Source: Betaproteobacteria bacterium (lineage in GTDB: Bacteria; Pseudomonadota; Gammaproteobacteria; Burkholderiales; SG8-41). From it: 64,000 nt of DNA. Shown here piece after piece: positions 54,855-63,019 of this stretch. The notes under the pieces are model-generated. The model was not told the DNA's origin and searched no databases. It saw only the letters and a list, made by a program, of their open reading frames with translations. Made by a program: the position numbers and the translations under genes. Every line of letters begins with the position of its first letter. Positions within the stretch are counted from its first letter, which is position 1. The stretch spans positions 1-64,000 of the forward strand of contig CANKUB010000010.1 of the NCBI GenBank assembly GCA_947486575.1, in the 5' to 3' direction.

Positions 54855-55829
54855 TCAGTCTGCGCGGATGTTGCCTTCCCGAATCACGCGGCCCCACTTT
54901 TCCGTTTCGCTGTGCAGGTACGCAGCGAATTGATCGGGCGTACTGGCAATCATCTCAATGGCAAACGCGGTGAGTGGCTCGGCAACATCGCGTGAGCGGG
55001 CTGCCTTAGTGATTTCGCCGTGTAACACATTCACAATTTCACGCGGCGTGCCGGCTGCTACCATAACGCCGTACCACAAACTGGCCTCGTAACCCGGCAG
55101 ATTGCCGGCCTCGGCGACCGTGGGCAACTCGGGCGCAGTGGGTGAGCGTTTTGCGCTGGTCATCGCAATGGCGCGTAACTTGCCTGCCTTGGCGTAGGCG
55201 AGCGTGGGATTCGGACTGGTGAACATCAGCGCGACCTGGCCCGCCATCAAATCCACGTAAGCCGGACCGCCACCCTTGTAGGGTATTGTTGTCATGCGCA
55301 CGCCCGCCATGGCTTGAAACAAGGCACCGGCCAGATGGCCGCCGGAGCCGTTACCGGATGTGGCAAGATTCAGTTTGCCCGGCTGGGCTTTCGCCAATGC
55401 GATCAGGCCCTTGATAGAGGTCGCGGGTAACGAGGGGTGTAGCACCACGGCGTTCGGGCTCGATGCGATCAGCGTTATGGGTGTGAAATCTTTGGTGGAA
55501 TCGTACGGCAACTTGTTATCCAGCGCAGGATTTATCGCGTGTGTTACCGATACCAGCAGCAGAGTGTAGCCATCGGCGGGGGATTTGGCGGCAAGTGCTG
55601 TGCCGATCTTCTGTCCGCCGCCAGCGCGGTTGTCGATAACGAACTGCTGCCCCAGCGCTGTCGTGAGTTTTGCGCCAATGGAACGCGCGATGATATCCGT
55701 AGCGCCGCCAGGCGGGTAGGGGACGATAAAGCGCACCGCCTTGGCCGGATACGATTGGGCGTTGGCGAATGGTATTTGCTGAATGCTACACAACGCCAAC
55801 AGCGTCGCGGCTATGCGCTGAAACGGCAA
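54855..55829 (-). CDS. Bug family (TctC-like) periplasmic receptor 4
   Basis: 324 residues. Signal peptide to FANA, then YPAKAVRFIVPYPPGGATDIIARSIGAKL, FVIDNRAGGGQKIGTALAAKSPADGYTLLLV, TTIPYKGGGPAYVDLMAGQ and LPGYEASLWYGVMVAAGTP. Downstream, a hairpin of the IS200-like element (54795-54819) lies 36 bp after its stop codon and may act as its terminator. A degenerate AT-rich copy (55864-55881) is 35 bp before its ATG. The Gfo/Idh/MocA gene lies upstream in the same direction. Confidence 0.9.
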   Translation of the reverse strand: MPFQRIAATLLALCSIQQIPFANAQSYPAKAVRFIVPYPPGGATDIIARSIGAKLTTALGQQFVIDNRAGGGQKIGTALAAKSPADGYTLLLVSVTHAINPALDNKLPYDSTKDFTPITLIASSPNAVVLHPSLPATSIKGLIALAKAQPGKLNLATSGNGSGGHLAGALFQAMAGVRMTTIPYKGGGPAYVDLMAGQVALMFTSPNPTLAYAKAGKLRAIAMTSAKRSPTAPELPTVAEAGNLPGYEASLWYGVMVAAGTPREIVNVLHGEITKAARSRDVAEPLTAFAIEMIASTPDQFAAYLHSETEKWGRVIREGNIRAD

Positions 55830-55863
55830 GGCATACCTCCAATTCCATTAAGTAAAAGTATTT

Positions 55864-55881
55864 CAAAACAACAGGTTATAG
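55864..55881 (+). repeat. Degenerate AT-rich motif copy
   Basis: CAAAACAACAGGTTATAG between two leftward genes. Confidence 0.4.
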
Positions 55882-55940
55882 AGATATGACGGCGTTTGGT
55901 GGTCATGTGTTAGCGAGGGTTATGTTGCCAGTATTTCTAC

Positions 55941-57017
55941 TCACTGCCCAAGTTTAATGGCCTTGCCTATGCGCGCAGATTCCTCAATGGCGAGGGTGAT
56001 TTCCAGCGTTTGACGTGCTTCGCGTGCCGTGGCCATTGGGCACGGGCGATTGCGTGACAAATGATCCAGCCAAACGCGTGATTCGTCCGCGACCGGGCCC
56101 CAATAATCGCCGAGGTGCCAGTTACCCGGCGTCGAAGAAGACAGAAATGCCGTCTGAAATTGCAGACCGGGAATGTAAGCGTGTGGGATGCCCTTATTGG
56201 TGATCAGCAGCTCGTCAGTGTGATCATCATTCAGGATGAGCGCGCCCTCAGAGCCATACACCTCAATGCGCACCCCCATGCCAAGCTGCGGCGCATGTGC
56301 GGGCAGCGCGAAATACACGCCGAGGTTAACCACGGCGCCGTTCTCATAGGTGATGAGTGCGAAGGTCGCGTCATTGACATCAAACCCGGCCTCACGAAAC
56401 ACCGTGCCGTGTCCGCGTGCTGTAACCTCGACAGGCCGGATGCCCTCGAGAAACCATCCGGCCACATCCACCCAATAGGTGAGCACATCGACCACCGGTG
56501 TAGCGGTGGCGGAGCGCTTGAGTATCTCGATGCCTTGAGCACGCGTGTTGCAGGCGCGGCCGGTCAGCGCCGTGATGTTCCCTACGCGGCCTTCGAGAAT
56601 TTGATCCTTCGCAGATAGATAGCGGCGCTTGAAGCGCTGCGCGTAGCCGACGAAGAGCGGGGTGCCGGTGGATTCAGACTTGGCGATGATCTTGTCGGCA
56701 TCAGCGAGCGTCAATGCGATGGGCTTTTCGACCAACACCGGTTTACCGAGTTCGAGTGCCTGCATCACCGGCTCAAGGTGTTCATGCTCACTGGTGGAAA
56801 CGATAACCGCGTTGACCTGTGGGTGCCCGATAACGGCCATGTTATCGCTCGAAGAAAAATCAGCCTTGGTTCGCTCGGCCAGGCCCGCAGCGCGGTCAGC
56901 GCTAAGATCGGAAACCGCCAGAAATTTTACCGCCGGGTGTGATGCCGCCATTTGCGCCCTGAGTGATCCGATCCGGCCGGAACCGACGACGGCGATGCCG
57001 AGTTCATGGGTATCCAT
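55941..57017 (-). CDS. Gfo/Idh/MocA family oxidoreductase
   Basis: 358 residues. N-terminal NAD(P)-binding Rossmann GIAVVGSGRIGSLRAQMAASHPAVKFLAVSDLS, then EKPIALTLADADKII, the conserved Lys-Pro pair of the family. The C-terminal domain contains GRACNTRAQGIEILKRSATATPVVDVLTYWVDVAGWFL, with the catalytic D/H region shifted from the classic EDxxH. Acts on sugars, inositols or related cyclitols in relatives. Divergent from Bug receptor 5. Confidence 0.85.
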   Translation of the reverse strand: MDTHELGIAVVGSGRIGSLRAQMAASHPAVKFLAVSDLSADRAAGLAERTKADFSSSDNMAVIGHPQVNAVIVSTSEHEHLEPVMQALELGKPVLVEKPIALTLADADKIIAKSESTGTPLFVGYAQRFKRRYLSAKDQILEGRVGNITALTGRACNTRAQGIEILKRSATATPVVDVLTYWVDVAGWFLEGIRPVEVTARGHGTVFREAGFDVNDATFALITYENGAVVNLGVYFALPAHAPQLGMGVRIEVYGSEGALILNDDHTDELLITNKGIPHAYIPGLQFQTAFLSSSTPGNWHLGDYWGPVADESRVWLDHLSRNRPCPMATAREARQTLEITLAIEESARIGKAIKLGQ

Positions 57018-57203
57018 TTTTTGTCCTTGATAGTTGTGATCCGCACTAACCGTTTAGTTACCGCTTAGCGCGTGCATTGATATTTACAGCATTGTCGCAT
57101 TGGCCGCCAGCCGGTGCAAAAGTGGGGACGCGCCAAAGCAGCGTAGGGCGTTAGTGCTGCGACATACTTGACGTATTTTGTGTAACACGGGCAAGATACT
57201 CCC

Positions 57204-58166
57204 ATGCATAAATACTTGGCATTGGTCTTGGGCATGCTTGCCGTGGCTACATCGGCGGTGCAGGCTCAAGCCATAAAATGGCCTGAGAAGCCTGTGCGGA
57301 TGATTGTGCCGCTGTCGCCGGGTGGTAGTGTCGATACGGTTGCCCGCATGGTCGCTGCACGGCTGACCGAAAAATTCGGTGAACAGTTTGTTGTGGACAA
57401 TCGGCCGGGGGCAGGGGCGACGGTGGGCATTGGGCTGGTGGCCCGCGCCAATCCTGACGGCTATACCTTACTCATGATGTCATCGGCCTTTGCATCCAAT
57501 GCGGCGCTTTACAAACTGCCTTACGACCCAATAAAGGACATTACGCCTATAGGCTTGATCGCGTCCGGCCCCATGTTTCTGGCCGTGCATCCCTCGGTGA
57601 AGGCTGGCACGCTGAAGGAGTTTGTCGCGCTCGCGCGTGCAAAACCTGGTTCCTTGAACTACGGTTCAGGTGGTACCGGCTCTTCAACGCACCTTGCGAC
57701 CGAGCTGTTCCGGCAGATGACCAACACGCAATTGGTGCACGTGCCGTATAAGGGTATCGGGGCCGCCATGGCGGATTTGCTTGGCGGGCAGATACAGTTT
57801 TACATTGCGCCCGGGGCGGGCCTGCTACCACATATTGCCACGAATAAACTGCGTCTGCTGGCCGTTACCGGCGAGCAACGCTCACGTGACCTGCCTGAGG
57901 TGCCTGCCATCGCAGAATTGGTGCCGGGATATACAGCGGAATTCTGGTATGGATTGGGTGTTGCCGCGGGTACGCCCAAAGAAATCATTGGCACGCTGAA
58001 TCAGGAACTGGCACGCATACTCAAGCAAGCGGATTTCCTCAAACGATTGCGCACGTTTGATCTGGAGCCTGCCCCTTCCACTTCGGCGGAATTTTCGCGC
58101 AGGATCATACGCGAAATTGCCATGTGGTCGAAGGTGACCAAGGCTGCCAACATCAGGGCTGAATGA
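57204..58166 (+). CDS. Bug family (TctC-like) periplasmic receptor 5
   Basis: 320 residues. Signal peptide MHKYLALVLGMLAVATSAVQAQA, then WPEKPVRMIVPLSPGGSVDTVARMVAARL, FVVDNRPGAGATVGIGLVARANPDGYTLLMM, LVHVPYKGIGAAMADLLGGQ, VPGYTAEFWYGLGVAAGTPKEIIG. Divergent from the Gfo/Idh gene, 186 bp between starts, suggesting a shared control region. No membrane TctA/TctB partners in the window. Confidence 0.9.
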   Translation: MHKYLALVLGMLAVATSAVQAQAIKWPEKPVRMIVPLSPGGSVDTVARMVAARLTEKFGEQFVVDNRPGAGATVGIGLVARANPDGYTLLMMSSAFASNAALYKLPYDPIKDITPIGLIASGPMFLAVHPSVKAGTLKEFVALARAKPGSLNYGSGGTGSSTHLATELFRQMTNTQLVHVPYKGIGAAMADLLGGQIQFYIAPGAGLLPHIATNKLRLLAVTGEQRSRDLPEVPAIAELVPGYTAEFWYGLGVAAGTPKEIIGTLNQELARILKQADFLKRLRTFDLEPAPSTSAEFSRRIIREIAMWSKVTKAANIRAE

Positions 58167-58244
58167 AAGTGCGGTCTAACGGATAGACTAAAATAGTCAA
58201 CAAAAACAATAATTTAAGTGACTATTAAAATTTTCAGCAGGTTA

Positions 58245-59165
58245 CTATGCGCGTGCCATGCGAAACATCGCTGCGACTTCAGTGCGATTGGTGACCTTGA
58301 GTTTCTTGAAAATTCGCTGCGCGTGGTTTTTTACCGTAAATGAGCTGATTTTCAGTGCTTCGGCTATTTGCGGATTGGTTTTCCCTTGGATAAGCCACGC
58401 TAAAACATCCCGTTCGCGCGAACTCAGGTTGTCAGGCAATCGTATGCTTTGAACTTTGTCCGCAATATTGCTGATCTTCAGGGCGGCAACCTTGCGAAAC
58501 GCTACGTCAATCTGGGCAATCACTGAATCAATCAAAAAGGCGCGATATTCACCCGTTTGGCCGTTTGTAACGGGTTCTGGATTCAACGCCACATACAGGG
58601 TTTCTTGATCGTCGCGTTCATTGCGCACCCCGAATATCTGGACGCACTGCATGTTCTTCATCGCGGTATGTATTGCACAATTGCAACTGGCGTAGTTCGC
58701 CAGTTCGATTGCCAGGCCATTCAGTTGCAGTGGCCGCCGTTCGTTGGCAATAAATCGTGCAAAGTAATCCTTGATAAGGGGTTCGAGCCAGCATTGGGCG
58801 AGTAACTCGGTGCGCACACCGGGTAAGGGGGAAACAACGTCAAGTGTCAGACTTGAGTTGTCGAAATCACCCCAGGCGGAGATCAATATCTGGTGGGGGA
58901 TAAAGTGCTGTACCTGATTTTGCAGCAGACGATAAAGGTCGTAGTGGCAATTGACCTTGGATGCATGCTCAACGATTTGTATGAACCGTTCGCTTTCGCA
59001 CTCGGTTTGCCGGAAAGTTGGTGTTGTTGTGTCACGCGCGTGCAGACCGGCTGCACGCGGATAGAGGCTGTTTGCCGGTGATGTTGCTACACGCCTTTCG
59101 TCGCCATCGACTATGCGGATGTGTTCGCCCGGATTGGTCGAGATTGCGATGCCTGTGACTGCCAT
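58245..59165 (-). CDS. EpsA-like LuxR-family transcriptional regulator
   Basis: 306 residues. C-terminal GerE/LuxR helix-turn-helix: LSSRERDVLAWLIQGKTNPQIAEALKISSFTVKNHAQRIFKKLKVTNRTEVAAMF. The N-terminal ~200 residues (HYDLYRLLQNQVQHFIPHQILISAWGDFDNSS...) match the pattern of the XrtB/PEP-CTERM-associated regulator EpsA. EpsA-type genes normally sit in exopolysaccharide/exosortase clusters; none is visible here, so this one may be an orphan. Divergent from the OYE gene. Confidence 0.8.
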   Translation of the reverse strand: MAVTGIAISTNPGEHIRIVDGDERRVATSPANSLYPRAAGLHARDTTTPTFRQTECESERFIQIVEHASKVNCHYDLYRLLQNQVQHFIPHQILISAWGDFDNSSLTLDVVSPLPGVRTELLAQCWLEPLIKDYFARFIANERRPLQLNGLAIELANYASCNCAIHTAMKNMQCVQIFGVRNERDDQETLYVALNPEPVTNGQTGEYRAFLIDSVIAQIDVAFRKVAALKISNIADKVQSIRLPDNLSSRERDVLAWLIQGKTNPQIAEALKISSFTVKNHAQRIFKKLKVTNRTEVAAMFRMARA

Positions 59166-59461
59166 TTTTTATCCTGGGCCCGACCCTTTAAACAGTGGGC
59201 CGAACCGATTATTCACAAGTGATTTAATACGGTGGTGCGTAGTGATTGATACAGGTTGATAGTGACAAATTGCGGGTGCTTTGGCAGCACTACCAAGGGA
59301 TCAAGTGTGATAATTGTCACAAGGGTATTCGTGACTTTATGCACACTTTTGATGAAAAAGATGTCTCGATTGACTTTATTTCATGGTTTTGGCGAATGGG
59401 GCGTCCGCCTGCTGGCAGGCGCAGGTTCGATTACAATTGTCGACTCTCTCTCAAAGGTTAA
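59166..59461. promoter_or_regulatory. Divergent region epsA-like/OYE
   Basis: 296 bp. Contains a near-palindrome GTGATAATTGTCAC (59307-59320) and a hairpin CGCCTGC-TG-GCAGGCG (59406-59421) 40 bp before the OYE ATG. Two small overlapping reading frames there have no family features and I do not call them. Confidence 0.35.
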
Positions 59462-60706
59462 ATGGATATGAACGTCGCACCTCGTGAAGTCCCGATGCTG
59501 TTCACACCGATCAAACTGCGCTCTGTCGTTGCGCGCAATCGCATCATGTGTTCGCCGATGTGCCAGTATGTTTCGGACGATGGCGGGCCCACGGACTGGC
59601 AGTTGATCAATTTTGGCCGCTTTGCCATGGGCGGCAGTGGCATTATCTTCGGTGAAGAGACCGCGGTTGAGGCGCGCGGGCGCAAGACGCACCACTGCGC
59701 CGGCATTTATAACGATAGCCATGTCGCGGCGTATCGCCGCATCAACGATTTCATCAAGTCGCTCGGGTCGGTGCCGGCTATTCAGATGGGGCACTGCGGT
59801 CGCAAGGCATCGGCGCATGGCCCCTTGCAAGACCGCGCACCCCTCACCGAGGTCGATGGACGCAACGGCTTGCAACCGTGGCAAGGGCTCGCGCCCAGTG
59901 CCTTGCCGGCAATACCGGGCGGCTCGCTTCCGCATGCGATGGATCGTGATGACATTCGCGAAAATCTCGCTGCCTGGCGCGAAGCCGCGCAACGCTCCAT
60001 CGATGCGGGCTACGATATCTGCGAAATACACGGCGCGCATGGCTACCTGATTCATCAGTTTCTGTCGCCGGTGTCGAACAAGCGTACTGATGGCTATGGC
60101 GGCAGCCTTGAAGGCCGCATGCGGTTTGCGCTCGAAGTCACCGATGCCGTGCGTGCGGTATGGCCGGCTGACAAGCCGCTGTTTTTCCGCATCTCGTCCA
60201 TCGACGGCACGGGCGGCGAATGGGGCATGGACGATTCGCTGGCGCTGGCGCGTGAGCTCAAGGCACATGGCGTCGATGTCGTTGATTGTTCGTCTGGCGG
60301 CATCACGGGTGACGGTACTTTGGCTGCGTTGCCGCGTGTTCCCGGCTATCAGGCGGGGTACGCGCGTGAAATCAAACAAGAAGTCGGCATTGCGACGGCT
60401 GCAGTTGGCTTGATCACCGATCCCAGCCATGCTGAAGCGATTTTGCGTGATGGGCACGCAGATATCATTGCACTCGCACGTGAGTTAATGGATAACCCCA
60501 ATTGGCCGTTGCAGGCGGCACGTGCACTGGGCCATGCAGATCCGCTGGATCTTGTGCATGCCCGCGAAGCGCAACGCCTTCGATTGCGCGAGCAGCATCG
60601 CAAGGAGTATCCTTCTGGCTTGGCGGTTGATATTCCTTTTGGTCCGAGCGAACAGGTTCCATACTCCTGGGCTGCGTTAAATGCTGAGCCCAGAGTTCGT
60701 CGCTAA
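59462..60706 (+). CDS. Old yellow enzyme family NADH:flavin oxidoreductase
   Basis: 414 residues, TIM barrel with FMN. YqjM-like features: LFTPIKLRSVVARNRIMCSPMCQYVSDDGGPTDWQLINFGRFAMGGSGIIFGEETAVEARGR, QMGHCGRKAS, DAGYDICEIHGAHGYLIHQFLSPVSNKRTDGYGGSLEGRMRFALEVTDAVR and VDCSSGG. HGAHGYL carries the two His that bind the carbonyl of the substrate. Reduces alpha,beta-unsaturated compounds or acts in degradation of nitro- and cyclic substrates. Divergent from the EpsA-like regulator. Confidence 0.9.
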   Translation: MDMNVAPREVPMLFTPIKLRSVVARNRIMCSPMCQYVSDDGGPTDWQLINFGRFAMGGSGIIFGEETAVEARGRKTHHCAGIYNDSHVAAYRRINDFIKSLGSVPAIQMGHCGRKASAHGPLQDRAPLTEVDGRNGLQPWQGLAPSALPAIPGGSLPHAMDRDDIRENLAAWREAAQRSIDAGYDICEIHGAHGYLIHQFLSPVSNKRTDGYGGSLEGRMRFALEVTDAVRAVWPADKPLFFRISSIDGTGGEWGMDDSLALARELKAHGVDVVDCSSGGITGDGTLAALPRVPGYQAGYAREIKQEVGIATAAVGLITDPSHAEAILRDGHADIIALARELMDNPNWPLQAARALGHADPLDLVHAREAQRLRLREQHRKEYPSGLAVDIPFGPSEQVPYSWAALNAEPRVRR

Positions 60707-60755
60707 TGTCAGCATGATGGTTAGTGCCCCAGTTGCCGAGAATATTATAATGCTC

Positions 60756-60775
60756 AATAAAAACAAATGGTTACG
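60756..60775 (+). repeat. Dispersed AT-rich motif copy in a convergent gap
   Basis: AATAAAAACAAATGGTTACG, 19 of 20 to consensus, between the convergent OYE and carbonic anhydrase genes; so here it is near no start codon. Confidence 0.75.
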
Positions 60776-60795
60776 ATGGGATTCATGATGGGCGT

Positions 60796-61920
60796 TTAGT
60801 TGGACTCTTTGATCACCCGATCGCCCATGTCTTGTACCGGTCGGGCATTCATCGGATACATGCGTGCGAATAAATTGAGTTGGTTCGCGCTGGCCTGAAC
60901 AGGCTGCTTCATCACAATCCACAGCACATCTTCGGTGCAGGGCGGCGTGGTTAGCGAACCCATGTAAGTGAAATAGCGGCGATCTGCGGGCAGCAATTGC
61001 GTTACGTCGATGGGCGACGAGGCCGTTTGTTCTTCACCCTTTTCCAGTGGCAGATTGTTGAGCACGGTTTGAATTGCCGGCTGACGCACGCCACTTTCGA
61101 TCAGCACGGCTACCACCGCCAGGCGACCTTCGCCATCTTTGTGCACAAGATGGGCGACCATGTCGAATTGCTTGCCGTCAATCATTTCTTCGGACGGGCT
61201 GTGAAAGTGAAATTGCACTAGCTTGAAACGTCGCCCGGCTACGCGCAGTGAGTTCCAGCCGCCAATGTTGGCCTGCACCGTGTGACCTTTGTCGATGACT
61301 TTAAAGCCGCTGGGCCGATAGTCAAAGGTGATCGCATCAAGATCGACTTTCATCCCCTCGCGAATGTCGATGGGTGACTGACGCGTGCCGGTGCCGCAGG
61401 CGGCGTATTCAGGCGAGAGCTTGGCCCACGCGTGCGGGCCGTTTCGGCCTTCGTAAGACCAGTGCTCGGTGTGCGCTGCGTGCGCCGTCTGCGGTGCAGC
61501 TGGTGCCGGGACGATAGCGATGACTTCAGCGCGGCTTCGCGCGAGCGCCACTACCACGCGCGGCGGCGGGGGACGGCTGATAACGGGCGTAGGGCGCGCG
61601 TGATGCGTGCTGGCTTCGACCGGCTTGCGGTCCACTGGGGGTGTGCGGTCAACAGGAATTGTGCGTTCGGTCAGTGCTGTGATAAAGGGTTTTTTGGCGG
61701 CTTTGCTGGATTCTTCTTTTGCCACACCATGGGATTCTTCCTTGGCGGCTGGGGGTTGCACCGTAGCAGTGGCCTTGGATTTTTCGGATGATGCTGTTTT
61801 TGCATCGGCCTTCGCCTCTGCTTTGCTATCGTGCGCTTTTTTGTCCTCGACCGATTCGCATACTGCGGGAATCAGTGCCAACGCGAGCACTATTGGCCAA
61901 CGGCTTGCTTTGAAAATCAT
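60796..61920 (-). CDS. Alpha-carbonic anhydrase with long low-complexity N-terminal region
   Basis: 374 residues from ATG with AGAGGA seven bp upstream. Signal-like helix WPIVLALALIPAVC, then about 130 residues rich in Ala, Lys, Ser, Glu and Pro (KAHDSKAEAKADAKT..., PPVDRKPVEAS, PVISRPPPPR), then the enzyme: HWSYEGRNGPHAW, CGTGTRQSPIDI, zinc ligands in VQFHFHSPSEE and MVAHLVHKD, and FTYMGSLTTPPCTEDVLWIV. The catalytic half is normal length; the extension could span the periplasm or wall. Hydrates CO2 in the periplasm. Both alpha and gamma types occur in this window. Confidence 0.92.
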   Translation of the reverse strand: MIFKASRWPIVLALALIPAVCESVEDKKAHDSKAEAKADAKTASSEKSKATATVQPPAAKEESHGVAKEESSKAAKKPFITALTERTIPVDRTPPVDRKPVEASTHHARPTPVISRPPPPRVVVALARSRAEVIAIVPAPAAPQTAHAAHTEHWSYEGRNGPHAWAKLSPEYAACGTGTRQSPIDIREGMKVDLDAITFDYRPSGFKVIDKGHTVQANIGGWNSLRVAGRRFKLVQFHFHSPSEEMIDGKQFDMVAHLVHKDGEGRLAVVAVLIESGVRQPAIQTVLNNLPLEKGEEQTASSPIDVTQLLPADRRYFTYMGSLTTPPCTEDVLWIVMKQPVQASANQLNLFARMYPMNARPVQDMGDRVIKESN

Positions 61921-61997
61921 TTTCCAATCCTCTGAAAGCGTGTGGGGTTCCTGTGCAGTATCGGTTCCTGTGCGTTTTTCTTGAGGCTGAAAACAAC

Positions 61998-62024
61998 AAA
62001 GCCACGTGATATCCACGTGGCTTT
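61998..62024. terminator. Rho-independent terminator of the enoyl-CoA hydratase gene
   Basis: Eleven-bp stem (AAAGCCACGTG/CACGTGGCTTT) with a 5-base loop, followed on the minus strand by GTTGTTTT. Lies between the hydratase stop and the carbonic anhydrase ATG. Confidence 0.75.
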
Positions 62025-62040
62025 TGTAAGAAAAAACTTT

Positions 62041-62060
62041 TTTAAAACAAATATTTACAT
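62041..62060 (+). repeat. Dispersed AT-rich motif copy after the hydratase gene
   Basis: TTTAAAACAAATATTTACAT, directly downstream of the hydratase stop codon. Confidence 0.55.
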
Positions 62061-62065
62061 CGTTA

Positions 62066-62863
62066 TTATTTCCCCGTCCACACGGGTTTACGTTTTTCCA
62101 TGAAGGCGCGGCGGCCTTCAGCGTAATCCTGACTGGTAAAGCAATCGGCTACGGCTTTATCGGCGAGCGCCTGATTGCGGGTGCTGGCATCCTTGACGTA
62201 TTCGTTGATGACGTGCTTGGCCGCGACGATCGAAAGCGGCGCGTTGTCGGCGATGGTGTCGGCGTATTGCTGCACAAAGGCTTCCAGCACGCCCGCTTGC
62301 AACACGTGATTAACCAAGCCGATGCGATGCGCTTCGTGTGCGGTGTAGCGACGCGCGGTGAACATGATTTCCTTGGCGACCGACGGGCCGACGAGTTCGA
62401 CCAATTGGCCGAGTGAGTCAGCGCCGTAGCCGATGCCTAGCCGCGCCGCTGGCACGCTGAACTGCGCGTCTTCGGAGCAGATGCGCATGTCACAGCGCAG
62501 CGCAATGGCGAGGCCCCCACCCAGACACCAGCCGCGAATCATGGCGATGGTGGGTTTATCAATATTGATCAGCGCATCGCGAAAGCCCGAAGACAACTTG
62601 GTGTATTCGGCCACCTGCTCCGGCGTGGCGCGGTTTTTTTCGTATTTGGAAATGTCGCCGCCCGACACAAATGCCTTGGTGCCTGCCCCGCGCAGAATCA
62701 CCACACGCACGGCGGGATCGCTGGCGAAATCGTTAATGACGGCAGCCGCCGCCTGCGCCATTTCCGGTGACATGGCGTTGTGCTTTTCCGGATAATTAAA
62801 GGTGAGGGTGCCGATGGCGCCTTTTTTGCTGCCTAGAATTTTGTCTGTGCTGATGGAATCCAT
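62066..62863 (-). CDS. Enoyl-CoA hydratase/isomerase family protein
   Basis: 265 residues from MDSISTDKILG; an in-frame extension upstream reads through a REP-like repeat (giving SRLRGNDE) and is rejected as the start. Crotonase fold: GTLTFNYPEKHNAMSPEMAQAAAAVINDFASDPAVRVVILRGAGTKAFVSGGDISKYE with the oxyanion-hole Gly, then MIRGWCLGGGLAIALRCDMRICSEDAQFSVPAARLGIGYGADSLGQLVELVG. Substrate not predictable. Next to a CaiB CoA-transferase gene, suggesting joint CoA-ester catabolism. Confidence 0.9.
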   Translation of the reverse strand: MDSISTDKILGSKKGAIGTLTFNYPEKHNAMSPEMAQAAAAVINDFASDPAVRVVILRGAGTKAFVSGGDISKYEKNRATPEQVAEYTKLSSGFRDALINIDKPTIAMIRGWCLGGGLAIALRCDMRICSEDAQFSVPAARLGIGYGADSLGQLVELVGPSVAKEIMFTARRYTAHEAHRIGLVNHVLQAGVLEAFVQQYADTIADNAPLSIVAAKHVINEYVKDASTRNQALADKAVADCFTSQDYAEGRRAFMEKRKPVWTGK

Positions 62864-62890
62864 TTTTGCCTTTCGTAATTCATTAACCTC

Positions 62891-62969
62891 GTCATTCCCG
62901 CGAAGGCGGGAATCCATACAATGTCACAAGAGGCACGGTGGTTTGGGTTCCCGCCTTCGCGGGAACGAC
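62891..62969. repeat. REP/dRS3-like inverted pair
   Basis: Two 26-bp palindromic units with core ATTCCCGCGAAGGCGGGAAT (first at 62891-62916) and TTCCCGCCTTCGCGGGAA (second at 62944-62969), in opposite orientation and 24 of 26 identical, separated by 27 bp. The type is known from Neisseria dRS3 and is widespread in proteobacteria. Lies between the CaiB and hydratase genes. Confidence 0.8.
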
Positions 62970-63019
62970 AGAGTAGGTAAAGCGTTTATTGCAATTTGCC
63001 GTGGTTTGATATGCTGAGT

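Noticed and set aside
57018-57203. TTGACG near 57165 as a promoter for Bug gene 5
   Set aside because: No -10 at an acceptable distance.
59246-59471. Two overlapping small frames upstream of the OYE gene
   Set aside because: They overlap each other in different frames, have no ribosome-binding site or domain, and fill a likely control region.
62864-62917. Upstream start for the enoyl-CoA hydratase
   Set aside because: The extra residues are encoded by the REP-like repeat, not by family sequence.
62891-62969. Possible CRISPR repeat pair
   Set aside because: Only two units, in opposite orientation and palindromic; this is REP/dRS3-like, not a CRISPR array.
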